Assembly: GCA_001586965.3 (NCBI GenBank)
Contig: LUCW03001971.1
Location: 1-32,500 of the forward strand
Direction of reading: 5' to 3'
Length of the DNA: 32,500 nt
Source of the DNA: Sphaeroforma sirkka
Lineage: Eukaryota > Opisthokonta > Ichthyosporea > Ichthyophonida
In this document: positions 9,364 through 18,777 of the stretch, in pieces
Layout: each line of letters begins with the position of its first letter
Numbering within the stretch: the stretch's first letter is position 1
Program-made: the position numbers and the translations under genes
The notes under the pieces: model-generated
What the model was told of the DNA's origin: nothing
The model's input: the letters and a program-made list of their open reading frames with translations, nothing else
Databases searched by the model: none

Positions 9364-10191
9364 GCTCGAGTAAACAGGGGTAAACAACGTTCTGCATATG
9401 CTCGATCTTTTTGTAGCCACGGGGTAGCGTGTTTTCGGGCGCAGTTTTTTTCAAACGTTGCTTGTAATTCACTATAGCGGCCAAAGAAATAGTGAAACGG
9501 AGTGTTCCAGTTTGAGGATTCATGCAGTTATTCATTTGAGTCTGAACCCATTTCAAATGATAAGGCCACATATCCTCAACGTCGTCTAGTGCGGTACGCA
9601 AGAGTTTCTTAAGTTCTCTATGACGTGTCTCATTTGCACCCTGCGTTTGAGGTTTGTGGCGGAACACCACGCCTATGGGTCATGCCTGATACGAGTATAA
9701 GTGCCTCCATTACGTCGGTACAAAGCTCACTACCGTTATCAGAACATAGTACTGGGAAGGGGGGAAACCGAAGTCATTAAAGACGTGATAGCATAATTCT
9801 GCCACTGTTTGTGGACGTTTGTTCGGTATTGCATAAAGCAAGTTATAGCCCGAAGCCACACATAAGAAATGACAGATATATACATCGCCAGTATGCTTGG
9901 ATCGCGGAGTTTAACCAAATCGACTATGACTCGGCGCATCGGTTGGTCTTCTGTCACACTTTTTAGGGGTGCCCAACCGTATCGCTTGATCTGGTTCTTT
10001 TCACAATCAGTACAGCGTCGGTATACTTCACGTATGGTTTCTTTCAGCGCCGGGTGATCAAGCCCTGCACGAATAGCCATTTTATAAGTATGCTCATATG
10101 CTCGATGCGTTAAATTATGTATAATTTTAACTCTACTTTCGAGCTCCTCTAAGTCAGTCAGATTCTGCGTAACGCTGGCTGGATGAACCAT
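9364..10191 (-). pseudogene. Integrase of element A, second copy
   Basis: The frame 10191-9739 has the zinc module (HRAYEH, then RRCTDCEKNQIKRYGW) and the first core Asp in VIVDLVKL. A frameshift follows near 9900. 9670-9344 continues with KPQTQGANETRHRELKK (the third catalytic Glu) and MWPYHLKWVQTQMNNCMN, ending near RNVV/QNVVYPCL. The end, 9364-9712, is a diverged repeat of 159-505 (roughly nine in ten bases alike). Frameshifts and loss of the start of the second Asp region show it is dead. Confidence 0.88.
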
Positions 10192-10405
10192 AGTCCTGTT
10201 GGAAAGGGCAACCTCAGTATCAGGAGGGTAGACTCCTGAGATACATAATTGACAACATTGGATTGTTGAAGTATCTTCTTCAGTTGTTTCGCAACTCCTG
10301 GGTGTTCTTTAAGCAGCGCTTTAAGTAGTCGAGTGCGAGCTTCAGGTTCTCTTAGAGTTTTGAGTCTTTGATCCATGGCCTTAGCTAGTTCCATGTTTTT
10401 TACGA
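10192..10405 (-). pseudogene. Linker in pol of element A
   Basis: A frame of 78 codons (10394-10158, minus) lies between the methyltransferase-like domain and integrase. It is charged and helical in character (LKTLREPEARTRLLKALL, then KEHPGVAKQLKKILQQ). I recognise no domain; it probably tethers the two. Confidence 0.6.
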
Positions 10406-10885
10406 TCTAATGCCGTCTCAATCGGCATTACCTCGACTGCATTCTTGTTGGGTGCATGTGTTATACGAGTCTTGAGCTTTTGTTCAAACTCCTTAGACTC
10501 CTTTAGTTTCCACTTAGTGGTACCTGCAGGACCGATGCGACAAACGATGGTGTGTTTCCAAGGTGTCTTCTTAATAGAATAGGATCCCTGATACAAGAAC
10601 GTGTCGGTTTCACGGTCGACATAGATAGCCTCGTCTTGTATCATATTAATTAAATCACGTATCCATGGGTCAAAGCTTAAGTAAGGGACAACACAGCGTA
10701 ATGGTAGACTTAGTATTATTAACATAATTTAACAACTGTGTGATAAGTTGCCAAGGTGGGTTAGCCCACGCATTATGCTTTGATAAGTCAAGTTAAAACG
10801 CATCACCTTTAGGATGAGTCAACGACCTATAATCAGAAACCTGTTTGTTATGTTCTGCGGCGAACATATCAAAAGTAAATGGACC
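10405..10885 (-). pseudogene. Dam-like methyltransferase-type domain in pol, element A
   Basis: Reading the minus strand from about 10875 gives FDMFAAEHNKQVSDYRSL, then after an in-frame TAA the LDLSKHNAWANPPWQLITQL motif (NPPW at revcomp 10751-10762) and a hydrophobic strand ending TLCCPLLKL. A frame change near 10700 leads to YLSFDPWIRDLINMIQDE, IYVDRETDTFLYQGSYSIKK and KHTIVCRIGPAG. The last part aligns with element C (LVPRTPHTFLKYAKY..., HTVVARVGP). The domain is complete in outline but broken by stops and frameshifts. Confidence 0.72.
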
Positions 10886-10909
10886 ACATCTTGATTGAGC
10901 GAGGTTCAA

Positions 10910-11520
10910 CTATTTCTTGTTAAGCATCCAATCGGTTGCCAATAGCACTTTAACTGTTTTCTGGTAGTCAGGGACAAGTCGAGAGAGCATGTCTGGAAGA
11001 TGATTATGTATTCCTGGTATGTGTGTAATGTTAAAAGCGAACTTAGCAATAATGTCATGCCAGCGGCTCACCAACTGTGAATCAGGGTTCATGTCTTTTA
11101 AATATGTTAAAGACTTTTGATCACAAGCGACAGTGAAGTAACTTCTATAAAAGGTAGTCTTTAAACTGTCTTAGCGCAGTAACTATAGCAAGGAGCTCTT
11201 GTTTAACGGTAGGTAATTCCGTTGACTCTTATAACTCTTGCTAAAGAATTGAATGTAACGTGCTTTTACCATTTATCGTTTGGTATAGCACTCCACCTAC
11301 CGCTCGATCTGAAGCGTCGGTTGCTACTTGGAATGGAACGCCATCCACAGGGTATTGCATGATGGGTGCGTCCATTACTTTACTTTTGACTAGCTTGAAT
11401 GCATCATCATATTCTCTAGTCCAGAACTTTCCCAAAGGTCCTTTGTGCAACCGTAGGTGACTGAAAGGCTTTAAGTAATGAGAAAGATGAGGTACCGAAT
11501 CCGAGAGAAGAAGTTAACAA
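10910..11520 (-). pseudogene. RNase H domain of pol, element A
   Basis: The frame 11450-11241 carries the connection and the first motif (PFQVATDASDRAVGGVLY). After a broken stretch, 11092-10910 holds MNPDSQLVSRWHDIIAKFAF and HNHLPDMLSR with the fourth acidic residue intact. The middle Glu and Asp motifs lie in shifted sequence between. Confidence 0.82.
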
Positions 11521-12307
11521 ACCCACACACAGAGTTCACATCTCTTCCAGTAATCGGTGTTGATAAATCCAACAGAAATTGTTTCTTGCCGGGATCAATT
11601 TCTACCCCTGCTGCAGATACCTTGTAACCAAGTAAGTGTATAGTATCTTTAGTAAAAGAACACTTGTCCTCGTTAATCTTAAGTTTGGCATGGTTTAGTC
11701 GCTTTAAGACTTCCTTAACGAGTTTAGCATGTTCATGTACTGTCTTTGTAGCGATAACTATATCATCTATATATACTGATACGTTATCCGACAGGTCCGC
11801 AAATAGTTACATCATAACTTGTTGGAAGAAATAAGGTAGCATGTGTAAGCCTTCAGGTGCACCTTTAAATTGGTACTTCTTACCTTGCCAAGTAAAGGAA
11901 AAGTATTTCCTATGCGGCTCATATATTTGTAATAGATGGAATGCAGCTTTTAAGTCTACCTTGGATAAGATAGTCGCACCTTCCATTTTGCGTAGTATCT
12001 CGCTTATCTTTGGTAAAGGGAAAACTGTGTTGCGGAATAAGTTTGTTAATTGGCGACAGGTCTAGTACCACTCTTGTTTTACTATACGTTCCATCAGAAT
12101 TTATATTGATCGACCGCTAAGAGAGCTAAGTCAACTGGGATTGCATCATAATCGATTTCAATTAGACCCTGTTTTAACCAATCTTCAATTTGGGTTTTGA
12201 CAACGTCTTTGTGTCTCCAACTCACGTAGTTATGTGAAGGACACTTTAACTTAAAGAAGTCGACGTTTGGTAAGTCATGCTTAACGTACCCGTTAGAGAA
12301 CTTAAAC
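11520..12307 (-). pseudogene. Reverse transcriptase domain of pol, element A
   Basis: The minus strand from 12307 reads FSNGYVKHDLPNVDFFKLK, then CPSHNYVSWRHKDVVKTQIE and DLALLAVDQ. A stop and frameshifts follow, but the YIDDIVIATK box is intact at revcomp 11762-11773. This is the same domain start as in element B. The right limit (about 12307) marks the end of recognisable element A sequence. Confidence 0.85.
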
Positions 12308-12443
12308 TAGAGAGTACCCACTCTAGCACTGAAGACGAGGAAGTGAGAACCAGACAACAACGTCTCAGGCTATTACGTTCTGGTATGCAAGTCCTTGAGG
12401 ACCGTCTATTGGATGACTCTGACCTTGACGATAAGAAAGCGGA
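12308..12443 (+). pseudogene. gag fragment of a further element (D)
   Basis: The plus frame reads STEDEEVRTRQQRLRLLRSG, then MQVLEDRLLDDSDLDDKKAD: highly charged, heptad-like, resembling the coiled-coil part of the gag of element B (DMLNAEVNKLTVKMEL... IKQKRI). It is cut on the left by element A (opposite strand) and on the right by the LTR of element C at 12444. It may alternatively be host coding sequence; only 45 codons remain. Confidence 0.5.
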
Positions 12444-12629
12444 TGTGGTCAGAATACAAGTACTTATATTTATTTGATTATTTTAGGTTTAATACAAGTT
12501 TTACAGTTTATCAGAATAATCTGATAAACTGGGTTTTAGGGTTTTGCTGGTTTTACAACACATGACTGATGACTCATTTAAGAGTCAGTCATTTTAGGAT
12601 TACTGTTTACAATTACTAATAAATGAACA
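12444..12629 (+). repeat. 5' LTR of element C (186 bp)
   Basis: It starts TGTGGTCAGAATACAAGTA and ends AAATGAACA. It contains a perfect 12-bp inverted repeat with a 4-nt loop (CAGTTTATCAGA-ATAA-TCTGATAAACTG) and a second stem (TGACTC-ATTTAA-GAGTCA) that includes TGACTCA, an AP-1/Gcn4-type site. The LTR is very short for the family but has correct TG/CA ends. Confidence 0.93.
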
Positions 12630-12660
12630 ACGTCCCCCTCCCTGAGGAGGGAGAACGTTG
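12628..12660 (+). other. Hairpin directly after the 5' LTR of element C
   Basis: CAACGT (12628-12633) pairs with ACGTTG (12655-12660), and CCCTCC (12636-12641) with GGAGGG (12646-12651), with a 4-nt loop. It occupies the place where a tRNA primer-binding site (TGG...) is expected; none is seen. Confidence 0.65.
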
Positions 12661-12879
12661 ACATATAGTTACTCGACGTGTACTTACTACATTTTTAACT
12701 ATACTTTGTTAGTTTATTAATAATTGTGAAATAAGCTATCTTTATTTAAGCTGCTTTATAGTATTAAATTGAAATTTATTAATTTTTCTATAGAGAAACT
12801 ACGAACAAAAGAGAAAGAACTTTGAATGTAACAGGAAAAGCAAGATGGAGCAGTAAGTTGATGAGATCGCTAGAATCTA

Positions 12880-14085
12880 CCGACGGAAGAGGTTGGTAGT
12901 GGTTCTACTTGCAGTGACGCTAGTGCCACGATGCCGTCCTTACTGTCAAATGGTGACAGCGGCCCGGAAGAAACACAGAGACCGGGCGAACAGCAGATAC
13001 AACAGGCACCAGGCATTAGGATCTGAATGAATCGATCGACGCTTTAGGCTAAGTAGATCTAGTATGGCTAGGCAGTTAGAAAGGGTCAGGCTTTCTCAGC
13101 AAGTAGCTAATATTCCTAGAAAGCAACAAACATTGTCAAACAAAGACACTAGAACTGCGCATGAGGAGCCATCGAAAGCATCGGAGGGGTTGACATCAGC
13201 AGAACAGGAGCGAAATCAGAAGGTCCGGAAGGGCTCAGACAACGAACAAGATAAGTAACAATAATAACTAAGAGTAGCTCTAGTAGTGGTCGAAACTATA
13301 AGGTTAGAGATATAAATAGTAGGGCAGTAGTTACACCAGGACCATACTAAGGACACGTACAAACTAGAAGAAAAAAGCTGGGTTAGTTAAGACAATTGTT
13401 GGAGGTAAAGAATTTCGTTAAAAACAGGAAAATAGAGTCAGGAGAGGTAGATTTTAAAGTGTTGAACAGAGAAATATTCAAGAGAAGATATAGGATAGTA
13501 GTGCCTAAGACAGGTAGGCCTAAAAGTGACAACGTTACAAACAATATAGACTCACACCAGGTCTAGACAAAAGCGAGCTATAGCAATTTTATTTACACCT
13601 TGGTAGAAAGCATAGGGGTAGGAACAAGGGTAAACATACCACCTGCATATAGAGGTTTAGAACGAGTCGATTACAGTAAGCGCGTGGTTTCAGACGAGCT
13701 AACATTATATTTCAGTCGTTGCAAGATACTAAAGCTCAACACACTCACAGAGAAGTGGTCTACCGAGATAAGGGCCATAGTTGGCGACGAGAACCAAGAA
13801 CAATACTAAGAAACATCTGTCTTAGGGGACTTCAGGCGACGGGACGTACGAGGGCATTATTAAGTTGAGTCTAGTTGCATAGAGAGGGATCGACAGAGCC
13901 AGGAAGGCCTATATGGAGCCATCATGGGTTGTTTACCACAATGGCACATGTTGGAGCACGGAAGAATAAATCAGCGACATACGGGGAGCAACACAAGAGC
14001 TGAAGAGCCTTCTCAGGAGCAAGAAGAGTTCACTGAAGAGGCAATTGACTCCACCAGAAGGATGGAGAAGCACACAAGGGGGTAG
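12880..14085 (+). pseudogene. Decayed reading frame in the leader of element C
   Basis: Open stretches join across about 1.2 kb. In frame 1 from 12880 there is a Ser/Pro/Gln-rich part (TEEVGSGSTCSDASATMPSL, then PEETQRPGEQQIQQAPG). Frame 2 at 13034-13258 has MARQLERVRLSQQVANIPRK and other charged sequence. Frame 1 again from 13260 to 14085 has FKVLNREIFKRRYRIVVPK, VGTRVNIPPAYRGLERVDY and YFSRCKILKLNTLTEKW. The last part is interrupted by TAA 13348, TAG 13384, TAG 13564, TAA 13807 and TAA 13861, and ends at TAG 14083. I recognise no family. Arg codons are often AGA/AGG, unlike the following gag, so the origin may differ. It could be an extra 5' gene of the element or an older inserted sequence. 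Confidence 0.5.
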
Positions 14086-14342
14086 GGTGAACCCCGACGG
14101 GGACTAAATCATAAGTGCACATAACATATGCATTGGCTGAAGATATGAGCAGGATTCATGGGTGAGTTGATACTACGGCAAGGGACGGAGTACTGGGCAC
14201 GAAATAAATTGTCTAAGTAAGAATGTCGAGATTTGTTGAGATGGGCGTCGAACCTCTAGGACGGGAAGTATTTATACCCGAACTATTTTGAGGATGACTG
14301 CATACATTTCCAAACCTCCATTACATTACAATATATACTGAT

Positions 14343-16154
14343 ATGTCCAACACACGTCAAAGCCACCGACAGCAACGCCTAACCCCTGAACGTCGAGAGG
14401 AGGATGATATGGACCGGAGAGGGACCAAGCGCCACCAACATCCAACGAATCATTCCCGCCAATGGTCTGAGATAGAGCGGAGGGATACTCAGGATGACGA
14501 GGTCCATAACCAGGGAGCAAATTTCGATCGACAGATACCTACGGCAGCTAGGGGCGAACCTAGCCTTATGACGGAAGACGTAGCAGACAACGACGAGGCC
14601 AAGGGAGATTCCGACCTGCGCGTGAACAGGGAACAGTCCACTACTGATGACCATGTAGCCAGTAACGGACTGCCTCCCCGTTCGTCTTCGGGTATCCCAG
14701 GCGCCGTATCCTCTGTTAATGGGAAACCACGCCTCCCACCTAACAAGCGGAGGCGTTATCGCCGTCGCACCAGCAACAAGGGTACGACGCGGGAGCAGCG
14801 GTCAACACAAAAGCTCACCGAGCTCATGGCTCAACAACAATCGCTATTGGACAAGTATGAACAAAGATGGCAACGTACGGCTTCAGAGCGCCCTACTACC
14901 TTGTTGTCTCCACACGTCCAACCTACTAGTTCACACAGACAGGGGCAGACAACACGAGATAAGGATAATAACCCCACGTTTCAAATACCAGGTCATTCAC
15001 AACCACATCATGGCCTTGGATACGAGTCACCGGAGTCGGAAGGGTAATCCTCTGAGGAGGAAGAGATACTGTCATCCAGGGAGGCAGCGGCATCATTCCA
15101 GGATGTTGTACGCGAGCAAATGTTGGCCAAATGGAACCCACACGGGCAGGAGGCACTCAAGACGAGACAAGACCAGATGAGTTCGACATATCGCCAACAC
15201 GAACAACGTCAGTTATTCGAGAAGGAATCCGCTAGTGAGTACGATCGGACTCCTCGACGTACAGAGACCACGTTATGCACACCAACGATGAATGGGCAAG
15301 AACAATCTTTGAAGCCAGCGGAGACAACGATGCCTACACCTCCTCCTACACCGGAGAGTATCGAGAAAAGCCGACAGGCGCTACACGCACGGATACTACA
15401 TTTAAGTGACGAGCTATGCCAAGCAATCGAGGAGAATAACACGGCTCGAGCTGAAGCTCTTCGGGGCGTGATTGAGACACTTCGAGCTACATTAGAGTCC
15501 CGACCGGTAGAGAAGCGTCCCGTACCTTCACCACGTACGTGGCCTGATTGGCCGTCGAACAGATACTACCTACATGATATTATGGAACAGGACATAAGAG
15601 GGGCTCTCCTCGAGGCGTTTAAGAACGCACAAATCGTATGGCTGGATGAGAGTTGGAACCTTACATGGTTTCACAAGGTACTATCTTACTTCAAGGCGGA
15701 GAAGTCAACACTGGACTACATCCGCGACAATTCTGAACGGTTGAAGACATGCACACCTCAACTACAGATCGAGCAGATCTGTTCGCACGAAACACAAGCC
15801 ACTGTCGATCCCGCGTTTCGCAAGTTAGCCAAGGGCCAAAGTCGGAACATGCACACTCCTCTTATGGAACAAATGACACAGCTCATGGAGAACCACAGGA
15901 GGGCACGTGAACGGTGCCAGACAGATGCCGACTTCCAACATAATTTAGTGAATCACTGCATTGTACAACTGTTAGAAGAAGCTTTTAACGGCCGTACGTA
16001 TGAACGTACTCTACAGTTGCATCCCAAATGGCAACGGATGGAGACACACGAGCGTATACAGCTGTTGAGCCCTGACATTCAGGATGCACAGCAACGTACG
16101 ACAGCACGTTTCCAGGGTCGCAACAATGGCTATACGACAACAACCGTCCTTTGA
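14343..16154 (+). pseudogene. gag of element C
   Basis: The frame starts at ATG 14343 and runs 603 codons to TGA 16152-16154, with a single internal TAA at 15045-15047; both halves are in the same register. The N-terminal half is very hydrophilic, with Arg-rich patches (NKRRRYRRRTSNKG). The second half has an acidic patch (SSEEEEILSS), a Pro/Thr stretch (MPTPPPTPESIEK), a helical coiled coil (LHLSDELCQAIEENNTARAE) and a capsid-like helical region (YYLHDIMEQDIRGALLEAF, WFHKVLSYFKAEKSTLDYI). No CCHC zinc knuckle is visible. By position and composition it is the structural polyprotein. Confidence 0.82.
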
Positions 16155-16690
16155 GGGACGTACAATCGGTACAAAGACCGTCCACAACATCAACCGCAAA
16201 ACAAGGGCAGAATACATCCCAGACTAGAGACGTAGTCACAATACGTCCGACACCTCAAGTACAGGTGAATGCGATTACACAGGACGAAGACTTGGCTCTA
16301 CCATCGGAAGCTACAGAGGTTCATATCAATACGATTCTTCACGAAGACTTCGAGCACATGACGTCAACACCAAACCACGACTATGAGACGTGGGAGTAGG
16401 TAGCCGATCACGCATGAGAGGTGAGGGTGTCTGAGTCGGATAGGAGCTTCATATTTGTTACCACGATTGGAGCAGTGATGGCAATACAAGACCCATTACT
16501 GACGTCAGACAACCGAGTCTATATTCAAGTACAAATCAACGGACGTACGTTCAAAGCCTTGATAGACACGGGAGCAAATAGAAGTTGTATCTCACAGACA
16601 TCCGCAAACCTCCTTGACCGACCAATAACTCCGGCACCACCGATTCGGTGCGAACTCCTTGACTGGGGACGACGGAAGTGGTACCTATAA
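16076..16690 (+). pseudogene. Protease region of element C (N-terminal part)
   Basis: A frame shifted -1 relative to gag is open from 16076 and overlaps gag by 79 nt, then is cut by TAG 16397-16399 and a TGA at 16412-16414. It resumes and reaches the retropepsin active site YIQVQINGRTFKALIDTGAN with RSCIS following; D-T-G is intact, unlike in element B. It ends at TAA 16688-16690; a frameshift near 16660-16680 leads into the main pol frame, which supplies the C-terminal half of the protease (GIDVIVGQDMLKGLGLYI). Confidence 0.85.
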
Positions 16691-18777
16691 GGTACGGTAC
16701 CAGAATTATCGACGGTTCATTAGAATTGATGAACTTGCCGACGGGTATAGATGTCATAGTGGGGCAAGATATGTTGAAAGGCTTGGGCCTATACATAGGC
16801 GGTATCCGATCGCCACTTGCACCAATAGACCCCACAGAACTAGTTGAGCTCCTCGAACCCATACCACGCCGACAAGCACCTAACACAACGGAACCTGTCG
16901 ATATATACCAACGGTTGGCACAGGATTTGGAAGCCAATGCGAAGATTGCCGACAACGCGCGCTGTCGTCTGGAAGGGAGTGAGGTTGCCATCCCAGTAAC
17001 CCATGAACAAGCGTTGCAGATGCGGAAATCGACGCGTAACTTCGTATCCGATCGATGGCTCCCCTATGTGGATGAACAAGTGAAGAAGTGGTTGACGGAT
17101 TTGGTGATTACGAAACGAACGATACCAACGACTGTTAATCTTCCTCTATTTGCGGTACCGACATTCGATGCGGAAGGTAACGTCAAGAAAGTACGCGTCT
17201 GTTTAGATATGCGTGCCGTTAACGCGCTTATTCCTGGTGACCAGTTCCCGATCCCCAAGGTCAACGAACTCATATCTCGCCTCAAGAGTAAGAAGTACTA
17301 CACGACGCTGGACATATCGGCTGCATACCACAGGCTGCCCATCCATTCAGACTCACAATACTTATTTAGTTTCACACACGAACGTTTTCAGTACTCGTTC
17401 ACATCAGCACCGTTCGGTCTTCATGTACTCACGCAGCAGTTCCAACGTACCTTGAGTACGATACTTGATGGCTTACCGGCTCACCACTATATCGATGGCA
17501 TAGTTATCGCCAGTGACGATTATGACGAACACGTTAGGACGGTGCAGAAAGTGATACAACGCTTAACATACCACAGTTTTAAGCTTCACCCTGCCAAGTG
17601 CCACTTCGCTATTTCCAAAGTCATGATCCTAGGGAAGAAAGTATCGGCACACGGCATTGACATTGGCCATGAAAAGCAGGCCAAGCTGATCGACTGGCCC
17701 ACACCACTACGGTACAAAGATATAGCCTCGGCGTTGGGTTTAGCAAACTATCTCCACGAACATCTGCCTAATTTCGCGAATACGGTTGCACCCTTGCGCG
17801 AGTTTTGCAAACTCAAACCAAAGGAGTTGATAGGTGATCGTTGGGAGAAGAGACATGCACAGGCGTGGCAGGCAATGAAGGACGCAGTGGTGAATGCTGT
17901 GGCGTTACACTTTCCAGTCGACGGCATTCCTTTGAACTTGGAAACCGACGCTAGCGATTACGGTTTGGGGGGAGCGCTATTCCAATGGGTCGACGGTAAG
18001 AAACATTACTTAATGTTCTTTAGTAAAACTCTGAACCATGCGCAACAGAACTACGCCACACCTATGAAGGAGTTACTGGCATTGGTATATGGTCTGACAC
18101 ATTTCAGGGAATACTTGGATGGGCAACGGTTTGCGGTCTTCACGGACCACAAGGCCCTTGTGTATATGAACACACAGCTCAAGCTTAATCCGATGCTTCA
18201 GAGATGGCATGATATCATCGCGCCATTTAACTTCATCAAATCGCATATACCAGGAGAGACAAATGTGCTCCCGGACATGTTAAGTAGAGTACACGAGGGG
18301 ACAGCGGAACAGGACGAACTCCAAATAATATATACAGACTGCTGGCCATTCCCTAGTTACTTTGAACAAGCGCAACAACACTTCGGACCGAATGACATAG
18401 ATGTATTTGCGGACCCAACCAACGCTCAGCTTCCTCGGTTCTGGACGAAGGATGATGGGGAAGTAGCGTTTGCCTACGACTTGTCGATAGTCGATGGATG
18501 GATGAACCCGCCTTGGGAACAGATACACAGGATGTTACGCAAGATACGAGCCGACGGCGCACGGGCCACAGTATGTCTACCATGGGTACCAAGAGCACCA
18601 TGGTTCGACCTGTTCAAACAGTTATTGCAGACAGAACAGGTGCTGGTACCACGGACACCACACACGTTCCTCAAGTACGCTAAGTACGCATGTGGGAAGA
18701 CACCATGGGGTCATACCGTAGTAGCACGGGTGGGTCCTCCCAATGGATTCAAACTGGACCCGCTGTTTTCACAGTGA
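16678..18777 (+). pseudogene. pol of element C: protease end, RT, RNase H, methyltransferase-like domain
   Basis: This 699-codon frame contains, in order: protease C-terminus (residues 1-60); RT (about 120-330) with KKVRVCLDMRAVN, YYTTLDISAAYH and HHYIDGIVIAS; RNase H (about 415-540) with TDASDYGLGGALF, KELLALVYG, FTDHKALVYM and NVLPDMLSR (all four acidic positions present); and a Dam-like domain (about 570-690). In RT the YxDD box is YIDG (residues 271-274, 17488-17499), so the second catalytic Asp is lost by one base change (GAC to GGC type). The Dam-like part reads IDVFADPTNAQLPRFWTKDD, GWMNPPWEQIHRMLRKI and ATVCLPWVPRAPWFDL. The frame ends with TGA, and integrase continues in the same register. 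Confidence 0.93.
18385..18770 (+). other. Dam-like N6-adenine methyltransferase-type domain in pol of element C
   Basis: The best preserved of the three copies. Order: D-V-F-A (from 18400), N-A-Q-L-P-R-F-W, a D-D pair, W-M-NPPW (NPPW 18505-18516), I...M.RKI, then a strand ending L-P-W-V-P and P-W-F. This follows phage Dam (PF05869) proteins closely (D-V-C-A...N-A...R-F-Y...D-G...W-.-NPPY...I...KA...LLP...W). A further part ends HTFLKYAKY and HTVVARVGP, conserved in A and B. If active it would transfer a methyl group from S-adenosylmethionine to adenine N6; which nucleic acid it would act on is unknown. Confidence 0.8.

Larger units (their letters stand above)
9281..12307 (-). mobile_element. 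Ty3/gypsy-type retrotransposon, element A (pol part, decayed)
   Basis: This contains, on the minus strand from right to left, RT, RNase H, the methyltransferase-like domain, a linker and integrase. It continues at 505-1 beyond the inserted element B. The right end is abrupt at about 12307: upstream protease, gag and an LTR are absent, and a plus-strand gag scrap follows. It belongs to the same clade as element B, with many identical motifs, but is clearly diverged from it. Confidence 0.88.

Noticed and set aside
12628..12660. Rho-independent terminator
   Set aside because: GC-rich stem but no T-run, and the context is a eukaryotic retrotransposon.
14326..14746. Minus-strand frames over gag of element C
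   Set aside because: Antisense shadows of a GC-richer coding region; the plus frame has the expected gag features.
16076..16154. Programmed -1 frameshift site between gag and protease of element C
   Set aside because: No X-XXY-YYZ heptamer is visible in the overlap and other simple frameshifts occur in the element, so decay is as likely.
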